The notes under the pieces are model-generated. The model saw nothing but the letters and a program-made list of their open reading frames with translations, was not told the DNA's origin and searched no databases. A stretch of DNA of 64,000 bases from a bacterium (GTDB lineage Bacteria; UBA6262; WVXT01): the NCBI GenBank assembly GCA_035530055.1, contig DATKVN010000010.1, forward strand, positions 6,799 to 70,798. Reading direction: 5' to 3'. Shown here piece after piece: positions 58,207-64,000 of this stretch. The translations under genes and the position numbers were made by a program. Numbering within the stretch: the first letter of the stretch is position 1; each line of letters begins with the position of its first letter.

Positions 58207-60303
58207 TTAAATTTTTATTGTTAAGCGGGAGTCTATTACCACAGCTCCTTTCCCCGCAGGTAAAACCATCAATGGATTTATATCAATCTCCAAAATTTCG
58301 GAAAAATCTGTAACCAGTTGAGACAGTCTTAACAGAGACTCTCTAACTGCTATTAAGTCAGAAGGTTCTTCTCCTCTCACTCCTTTAAGAATTGGGTATG
58401 AACGAATTTCTTTTATCATTAACTCTGCTTCATTGAAAGTTAATGGCGCAATTCTGAAAGATACGTCTTTAAGGACTTCTACATAGATTCCCCCAAGCCC
58501 GAACATAAGAAGAGGACCGAAGGACGGATCTCTGGAGGAGCCTAATACTACCTCTTTCCCTGGTGCAATCATCTCTTCTACAGTTACTCCCAGGATTAAC
58601 GCTTCCGGCATAAATCTCTTTGCATTTGAGATGAGGTCTTCAAAGCTTATGGCAACTTGAGACTTCTCAGTGATTCCCACCTTAACTCCCCCTACATCAG
58701 ATTTGTGTAAAATATCGGGTGAGACAATCTTCATCACCACGGGGTAACCGAGAGAGTTCGCCGCAGAGATTGCCTCACGCGAAGTCTCAGTAACGATTCT
58801 CTGGGGAAGAGAAAAACCATAGGCTGAGAGCACTTCTCTTGTCTCTTCGGTAGTCAAATTCGCTTCGCTTTTCTCTTTCGCTTTTGTGAAAATCTCCTCT
58901 GCTTTCTTCTTATTTATCTCAAAAGACAGAGTCTTGCCAGAAGGTGTCTCTTTCCACTTTCGGTACTTAACCATAGCCTCCAGAGCAGAAATGGTACGCT
59001 CCGGGTAAGAATAATTGGGTATCTTTCCCGAACGCAAAATCCTTATACCTTCTTTAACTTCCAACCGTCCCATAAAGGAAGAGACAATGGGTTTGTCAGA
59101 GACTGCTGAGGAAATTTTGCGTATAACTTCTGCCGTTTCTTTTATCTTAGTCATCGCTTGAGGAGCCAGAATTACAGTAAGGCTATCAACTCCCGGGTCA
59201 TCAACGATGGTTTTCATTGCCTTCTCATAACGATCTGCTCCTGCATCGCCAATCACATCAACTGGATTATATATGGAAGCGTTAGGGGGGAGTTCTTTTC
59301 GGAGTTTACTAATTGTGTTTTCCCTGAAAGAAGCCATCTGGAGAATAGAATTTTCTACTGCATCAGCTGCAATAATTCCCGGACCACCGGCATTGGTCAG
59401 AATAGCAAGATTTGGTCCTCGGGGAAGAGGTTGATAGGCAAAGGCAATAGCGTAATCAAAAAGAGTTTGTACTGTCTCAGCTCTGATTATCCCACATTGT
59501 CTAAAAGCAGCTTCATAGGCGGTGTCCAAACCTGTCAAGGTTCCTGTGTGTGAAGAGGCAGCTCTTGCACCGGCTTGTGTCCGTCCAGATTTGATAATAA
59601 TAACAGGTTTTTTTCGGGAAACCTCTCTAGCTACTTCCATAAATCTAGTCCCATTGCTTACTCCTTCCAGGTAGCCGAGGATGACTTTGGTTTCATGGTC
59701 CTCAGCCAAGGTAAGCAACAGGTCCACCTCGTCGATATCTGCCTTGTTTCCCAGGCTAATGAATTTTGAGAATCCGACATCTTCCCCAAGTGCCCAATCT
59801 AAAACGGCAGTACATAGAGCGCCAGATTGGGAAAAGAAGGCAATATTTCCTGGGGAAGGCATACCTGCGGCAAAAGAGGCGTTGAGGTTTGAAGCAGTAT
59901 CGATAATTCCAAGACAATTCGGACCGAGTACCCTTATACCTGAGTTTTTGATAGTTTCAACTAATTCTCTTTCGAGTTGAGAACCCTGTTTACCAGATTC
60001 TTTGAAGCCGGCTGAAATAATAACTACTGTGCCGATTCCTCTGTTCACGCAATCTTTAAGGATAGAAGGAACAAATTGAGAAGGAATGGCAACCACAGCG
60101 AGGTCTATCTCCCCTTCCACAGCAAAAATTGTGGAATATGCTCTTATTCTCAAAATTTCTTCTGCTTTGGGATTGATGGGATAAATCTTTCCTGGGTAGC
60201 CATATTGGAGGAGATTTTTCAAAACGCTATGGCCAACTTTTCCTTCCTGGCGGGAAGCACCGATAACTGCTATTGATTTAGGGTTGAAAAGTTTTTTCAT
60301 CAC
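58207..60303 (-). CDS. Acetate/acyl-CoA ligase (ADP-forming), fused alpha-beta
   Basis: A 698-residue NDP-forming acyl-CoA synthetase that converts acyl-CoA, ADP and phosphate to acid, CoA and ATP: an energy-conserving step in fermentation. The CoA-binding domain opens with SIAVIGASRQEGKVGHSV; the active-site histidine lies in ASSHTGTLTG; the ATP-grasp half starts about residue 470 (YGFSLPQRIVTETSREA, PVVMKIVSPDILHKSDVGGV) and ends EIDINPLMVLP. The domain order is the single-chain bacterial/archaeal type. A DRTGG-domain protein follows. Confidence 0.93.
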   Translation of the reverse strand: MMKKLFNPKSIAVIGASRQEGKVGHSVLKNLLQYGYPGKIYPINPKAEEILRIRAYSTIFAVEGEIDLAVVAIPSQFVPSILKDCVNRGIGTVVIISAGFKESGKQGSQLERELVETIKNSGIRVLGPNCLGIIDTASNLNASFAAGMPSPGNIAFFSQSGALCTAVLDWALGEDVGFSKFISLGNKADIDEVDLLLTLAEDHETKVILGYLEGVSNGTRFMEVAREVSRKKPVIIIKSGRTQAGARAASSHTGTLTGLDTAYEAAFRQCGIIRAETVQTLFDYAIAFAYQPLPRGPNLAILTNAGGPGIIAADAVENSILQMASFRENTISKLRKELPPNASIYNPVDVIGDAGADRYEKAMKTIVDDPGVDSLTVILAPQAMTKIKETAEVIRKISSAVSDKPIVSSFMGRLEVKEGIRILRSGKIPNYSYPERTISALEAMVKYRKWKETPSGKTLSFEINKKKAEEIFTKAKEKSEANLTTEETREVLSAYGFSLPQRIVTETSREAISAANSLGYPVVMKIVSPDILHKSDVGGVKVGITEKSQVAISFEDLISNAKRFMPEALILGVTVEEMIAPGKEVVLGSSRDPSFGPLLMFGLGGIYVEVLKDVSFRIAPLTFNEAELMIKEIRSYPILKGVRGEEPSDLIAVRESLLRLSQLVTDFSEILEIDINPLMVLPAGKGAVVIDSRLTIKI

Positions 60304-60348
60304 TCTTTTGAGCTCAATTCCGTTTAAACAGAGAAATATATCGTTAGT

Positions 60349-61113
60349 TCACTCTATTTTCTTGTCGTATTTTGTTGTCCTTTGTTTAGCCCACTCCCAG
60401 GTATAATCATACAAGTGGAGCCCTTTACTTATTGCTATAATTTCTCCGTCTTCAACTCCAATCTCTTCTGCCATATACTGTTTTACCAGTTGCAGTCCCC
60501 CAAGGTTTGAGGGAAAACCTCCCCATAAATCCCAGGACCTGAAATAAGGTATGAAATGGAGTTTGCCATACCTGATTCTGGTATCTATTAATCTCATACA
60601 GGGAGGGTCTTTTAAACTAACGTCAGAAGGCATTCCAATCTCCATTATCGCCTGATTTGTGCCATATCCCTCTGTCTTGTACATGTTTATAACTTCTTCT
60701 ACTTGGTTGACATTAAGGGGAATCTCTCTCATCATCTTCTTTCCCTCAACATTTTCCTCTATTCTCACCTTGGGGTCAACCAGCCTTTCACCATAGGTAT
60801 AGTCTTCGGTTTCTGTCTTGGCTCCGGTCAAAAGGTATTGCAGATAGCCCTGAACGTACTCCATGGTGGTTGGGGGAGGAATGCCTGAACCTTCGGGAAT
60901 GAGGGGTATTATCTGATGGGAAGGTTTCTTAACTCTGAGAGTAACGAAGTCGAGTTCTAGTCTCTTCTGACCCTTATAGCTACCCCTGGTAATTGTGTAG
61001 ACTTGTCCCTTCTCCAGTATTGCTGAGAGACACTGGAACCAGGCATCGTCGAGGTCGAAGGCCTCGATATATACTGGCTTCATCCCTTCGTTTTGAGTAT
61101 GTTGAGTCATCAT
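60349..61113 (-). CDS. thyA: Thymidylate synthase, archaeal-like
   Basis: A 254-residue ThyA-superfamily enzyme (dUMP to dTMP). The active-site cysteine is about C172 in KDPPCMRLIDTRI (E. coli has PPCH). FIPYFRSWDLWGGFPSNLGG is the RSxD phosphate/pyrimidine motif and KGLHLYDYTWEWA the HxY motif. The first about 120 residues differ from bacterial ThyA and resemble the archaeal TYMS_a group. GAGGTG lies just before the paired start ATGs. Horizontal transfer from archaea is possible. Confidence 0.82.
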   Translation of the reverse strand: MMTQHTQNEGMKPVYIEAFDLDDAWFQCLSAILEKGQVYTITRGSYKGQKRLELDFVTLRVKKPSHQIIPLIPEGSGIPPPTTMEYVQGYLQYLLTGAKTETEDYTYGERLVDPKVRIEENVEGKKMMREIPLNVNQVEEVINMYKTEGYGTNQAIMEIGMPSDVSLKDPPCMRLIDTRIRYGKLHFIPYFRSWDLWGGFPSNLGGLQLVKQYMAEEIGVEDGEIIAISKGLHLYDYTWEWAKQRTTKYDKKIE

Positions 61114-61124
61114 TCACACCTCAA

Positions 61125-61222
61125 ACTACCTTGCTTTCGCAAGGACTCCATTGTTTCTGGAGTAGCGAAACTTGTTTCGCGTTAATAACGCAGAGCAAGC
61201 TCTGCTACTCCATTGAATCTAT
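61125..61222. repeat. Hairpins upstream of thyA and of mltD 3' end
   Basis: CTTGCTTTCGCAAG (61130-61143), CGAAACTTGTTTCG and GCAGAGCAAGCTCTGC, equal to a diverged single unit of the 56-bp array at 54.1 kb. Confidence 0.65.
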
Positions 61223-61225
61223 TTT

Positions 61226-62602
61226 TTATTCACGGAAGTATTTTCTCCCAGGTCTTATAATCAAGAGCTGTCCTGTCCTGATCTTATTGATATTTTTTAT
61301 ATTATTGTCTCTTTTTATTGCATACACCGTAGTATAGTATTCTCGAGCAATTATTCCCAAAATATCTCCCTTTTTCACCTTGTAGCGAATAAGTCCCCTT
61401 CCAGGAGTTAAATCTTTTACTTCAGCAACGTTGGTAAGAAATCTCTCCTTTGTGCCGGGAGGTAGCTTTAACTTAAAATTGGGATAGTTCTTGGGAGTAC
61501 ACCAGGCTCGTAAAGCGGGATTCAATTTTTTTATCTTAGCCTCTGTTGTGCCCACGCACTTGGCAATAACTTCCAGGTCAATTACTTTATCTAAAACTAT
61601 TTCATCATAGTTTAAAGGCTCTTCAAAATTTAAGGGGAAACCGTACTCCTGATAATTTTCTCCAATACTTACACAAGCCATAAATTTGGGAACAAAGTTT
61701 TCCGTTTCCTTGGGCAGAGCTTTTCTTTCTACCAACTGGTTAAAGTCGACAGCCTTAGAAAATTTTAAATCACGACCAATTCCACTTTGTCCCCGATTAT
61801 AAGCGGCCAGAGCTAAATGCCAGTCATTAAACCAGGCATGGAGGTCTTTGAGGAATTTAAGGGCAGCACGGGTAGCCTTTTCCGGGTCTCTCCTCTCGTC
61901 TATCCAGTAATTAATAACCAATCCCAGGTTTCTGGCAGGAGTTTCCATTAACTGCCATAGACCCACTGCCCGAGCCCGAGAATAGGCGTTCACTTTATAA
62001 AGACTCTCCACTACAGGTAAATAGACCAGTTCTCGAGGAAGGTCATATTCTTCCAGAACTCCAAAGATCATCTCTCGGTATCTTCCCGACCTTTCCAGTG
62101 CTTCAGCAATTGCTTTTCTTCTTTTTCCTTTAGTATAAAGTCTTATATATTCCTTTGCTAAACTATTTTCAATATCTATGGGTATGGTATAATTTTCTTT
62201 TATTTTCTCTGCTTCCAGATTTTCTGTTCCTTTCAGTTCTTCTTTAGAGACATCGAGGATCGATTTGGAATTTCTTTCCATTTCTTCCAGAAGCACGTCC
62301 ATTTTGCCGAATAGATTATCGTATTCCTCCTTCAATTGATAGTTCAGAACAGCATCCAGATTGGCCTTCGCCAATTTTTTCAAAGCTCGTTTATAAAGAT
62401 TCTCTGCGAGATCAATCTTTCCTTCTTCGTAGGCTATAACTGCCTGATTATAGAGGTTTTCTGTCTCTTTAATTACCTGCCTTAAAGATTCTATTTTTTC
62501 CTGAATAGGTGAAGGAGAGCTATTTACAGATTGGAAGATTAATGGAAGGAAGAAAAAAATAGTTATAAAAAACGAAAGGGAAAATTTTTGTTTTATTTTC
62601 AT
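61226..62602 (-). CDS. MltD-like lytic transglycosylase with LysM
   Basis: A 458-residue envelope protein. Residues about 1-28 are a signal peptide. Residues about 32-130 form a coiled-coil/TPR-like region (NLYNQAVIAYEEGKIDLAENLYKRAL). The SLT domain (about 180-330) has the catalytic glutamate in YLPVVESLYKVNAYSRARAVGLWQLM and NRGQSGIGR. The C-terminal LysM (YKVKKGDILGIIAREYYTTVYAIK) binds peptidoglycan. It cleaves glycan strands in the periplasm. No lipobox is obvious. Confidence 0.92.
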   Translation of the reverse strand: MKIKQKFSLSFFITIFFFLPLIFQSVNSSPSPIQEKIESLRQVIKETENLYNQAVIAYEEGKIDLAENLYKRALKKLAKANLDAVLNYQLKEEYDNLFGKMDVLLEEMERNSKSILDVSKEELKGTENLEAEKIKENYTIPIDIENSLAKEYIRLYTKGKRRKAIAEALERSGRYREMIFGVLEEYDLPRELVYLPVVESLYKVNAYSRARAVGLWQLMETPARNLGLVINYWIDERRDPEKATRAALKFLKDLHAWFNDWHLALAAYNRGQSGIGRDLKFSKAVDFNQLVERKALPKETENFVPKFMACVSIGENYQEYGFPLNFEEPLNYDEIVLDKVIDLEVIAKCVGTTEAKIKKLNPALRAWCTPKNYPNFKLKLPPGTKERFLTNVAEVKDLTPGRGLIRYKVKKGDILGIIAREYYTTVYAIKRDNNIKNINKIRTGQLLIIRPGRKYFRE

Positions 62603-62658
62603 ATTCTTATATTTTAGAGTATTCTATATTTTTTCTTTTAAATAATCAAATAAAAAGA

Positions 62659-63756
62659 TTACGATTGAATGTCGAATCTTTTTATTTTTAGCGTTTCCTT
62701 CAGGGAATTCATATATTCAAATACCTCAGGGTGTACTGGAATCCCTTCTTTTTTTCTCCGATTTTCCATCTCAAATTCTTTCTCCCCGGCAATATAGATT
62801 CTCTCTTTCCCGGGAAATTTCTTAGAACCTTTTATTTCTCTGAACATCGAATCTATCGTCTTCTTAAATTCATCGAGTGGGCGAAAAAGTTCTATCTTAA
62901 TTGCTCCCAGGAAATGGCCAAGATTGTACCCCCCCTTTTTTAATCGTGAAAGATGTAAACCATAATTGGCTCCTGTGAGGCAAGCGCATAGAATATCTAC
63001 AAGCAGACCCAGACCATATCCCTTATGCCCACCCAACTCTTCTCCTATTCCTCCCAAGGGGAGAAGCGCTGCTTTTCTCGTAAATATACCTTCAGTAACC
63101 TTTTTTGGATTGGTGAGGGTCTTGCCTCTTTCATCTATTGCCCAGCCTGAGAGCATCTCTTTATTTTCCCTCTCCAGGACTTCCAGTTTTCCTCTCTGGA
63201 TAATACTCGTTGCCATATCCAGAACAAAGGGCAATGGTCCACCAGTAGGTACAGCCACACTTATAGGATTTGTTCCCAGAACAGGTTCCACTCCGAAAGT
63301 GGGAGCGACCGAAAAACGAGCATTAGTGAGAGAAATACCAATCATATCCTTCTCTAAAGCCATTGTTGAATAGTAACCAGCTATTCCAAAGTGGTTGCTA
63401 TTTTTCACGCCAACAAAACCCATTCCAGTCTTTTCAGCAATTTCGATACATTTCCTCATAGCCTTGTACGCTACTACCTGACCCAAACCGTTTCCGCCAT
63501 CAATTAAAGCACTCACCGGTGTCTCTTTTACTACCTTTATTTTGGTAACTGGTTCAATGCCTCCTGCCTTTATCCCGTCCACATATCTTTTTAGACGAGA
63601 AACTCCATGTGAACTAAATCCTTTTAAGTCAGCAGCAACCAGAATATTAGCCACTATTCTGGCATCTGAACTGTCCACTCCTAATTTTTTGAAAACTTCG
63701 GTCACGAAATCTTCCAGTGGCTGTTTTTTCAATATGATCTGCTTCCCCTTCATCAT
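62659..63756 (-). CDS. Malate/lactate/ureidoglycolate dehydrogenase (Ldh2 family)
   Basis: A 365-residue NAD(P)-dependent dehydrogenase of the Ldh2/ComC/MDH fold. VANILVAADLKGFSSHGVSRLKRYVDGIKAGGI, IDGGNGLGQVVAYKAM, VKNSNHFGIAGYYSTMA, GTNPISVAVPTGG and HKGYGLGLLVDILCACLTGA are family motifs, with catalytic H in SSHG/NHFG. ATG 63756 has AGGAG 6 nt before it. Substrate (malate, sulfolactate or ureidoglycolate) is not predictable. It is the first gene of the last run toward lower coordinates. Confidence 0.92.
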   Translation of the reverse strand: MMKGKQIILKKQPLEDFVTEVFKKLGVDSSDARIVANILVAADLKGFSSHGVSRLKRYVDGIKAGGIEPVTKIKVVKETPVSALIDGGNGLGQVVAYKAMRKCIEIAEKTGMGFVGVKNSNHFGIAGYYSTMALEKDMIGISLTNARFSVAPTFGVEPVLGTNPISVAVPTGGPLPFVLDMATSIIQRGKLEVLERENKEMLSGWAIDERGKTLTNPKKVTEGIFTRKAALLPLGGIGEELGGHKGYGLGLLVDILCACLTGANYGLHLSRLKKGGYNLGHFLGAIKIELFRPLDEFKKTIDSMFREIKGSKKFPGKERIYIAGEKEFEMENRRKKEGIPVHPEVFEYMNSLKETLKIKRFDIQS

Positions 63757-63769
63757 TTTCTTCTCCTTT

Positions 63770-64000
63770 TTGTAGCAGCAAAGCGCTGTCATTCAGACTG
63801 TGTCATAATTAGATTTTTTGTTTGGTAGCCGCAACCTTTAGGTTGCGTTCTCGACGGAGAAATTACGCAGGCTGAAGCCTGCGACTACCCAAAACAGGGT
63901 TGCGACACAGCCTCATTGCGAACGAAGTGAAGCAATCTCCAGACTGCCGCGCTCCTTTCAGTCGCTCGCAGTGACACGATTATGTAATAGAGCGGTCGCT
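63770..64000. repeat. Terminal repeat cluster
   Basis: Intergenic to the window edge: GCAACCTTTAGGTTGC (63829-63844), GCAGGCTGAAGCCTGC (63867-63882), the CATTGCGAACGAAGTGAAGC unit (63914-63933) and CGAGCGACTG-type sequence. No gene is seen. Confidence 0.65.

Overview
The window is 64 kb of an AT-rich bacterial chromosome, probably from an uncultured, diderm, mainly anaerobic lineage. A double membrane is indicated by a TonB-dependent receptor and an MltD-like LysM transglycosylase. Anaerobic, fermentative life is suggested by an ADP-forming acyl-CoA synthetase, an HgdC-type iron-sulfur activator, four radical SAM proteins and B12 salvage. The style (very many palindromic repeats, RAYT-type REP elements, MNT/HEPN modules) resembles candidate-phylum genomes such as Omnitrophota or Aerophobota, but no 16S rRNA gene is present and I cannot name the phylum. 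All recognisable genes but one (the MBL-fold hydrolase at 42048) are on the minus strand, so transcription runs from high to low coordinates.

Region 1-13.5 kb: a partial MFS transporter, then three separate nucleotidyltransferase/HEPN (MNT/HEPN) modules at 1.3-2.5, 7.8-8.8 and 12.7-13.3 kb. Between them lie an APC permease-EIIA fusion, a P-type cation ATPase, an Rnk-like protein and a PAS histidine kinase with two stand-alone receiver proteins. Two of the MNT genes have an N-terminal winged helix. Each of these two has a consensus-like promoter overlaid by two palindromes spaced exactly 21 bp, with different sequences but the same geometry. Region 13.5-23.5 kb: two B12-binding radical SAM proteins, glycogen phosphorylase, a pyruvate kinase without its C-terminal domain, a stand-alone LigD-type phosphoesterase with endonuclease III, a REP-associated (RAYT) transposase, glgC and a DksA/TraR zinc-finger protein.

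Region 23.6-32.3 kb is a vitamin B12 acquisition locus: cobalamin riboswitch with terminator, then cobU-cobT-cobS, btuF-btuC-btuD, cobO and a TonB-dependent receptor. The receptor carries an unusual N-terminal membrane helix plus about 130 residues of coiled coil. Region 32.3-44.4 kb: a PHP phosphoesterase, tRNA-Gly(CCC), a GT2 glycosyltransferase, a CCA-adding-type enzyme, a MerR regulator, an Opp/Dpp-type ABC transporter without its binding protein, DUF456, SAM hydroxide adenosyltransferase, THEP1 NTPase, the MBL hydrolase, a sugar nucleotidyltransferase and SppA.

Region 44.4-54.1 kb: a truncated endonuclease IV, an HgdC-type activator with an unknown partner, a queuosine-precursor transporter, MazG, a radical SAM DNA-modification/repair-type protein, a divergent RNase HII-like protein with an RNase H-fold exonuclease, RNase P RNA, an RNase HI-type protein, a zinc-ribbon coiled-coil protein, a SagB-type oxidoreductase and tRNA-Val(CAC). 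Two tiny lysine-rich ORFs (19 and 23 residues) here have convincing translation signals. Region 54.2-64 kb: DUF4416, M16 peptidase, rhomboid protease, a DRTGG P-loop protein next to ADP-forming acyl-CoA synthetase, an archaeal-type thymidylate synthase, the MltD-like transglycosylase and an Ldh2-type dehydrogenase.

Nearly every intergenic gap holds palindromic repeats of several families. They often begin at a stop codon, sometimes supply the last codons of a gene, and sometimes extend reading frames artificially upstream of the true start; starts were corrected here using ribosome binding sites.
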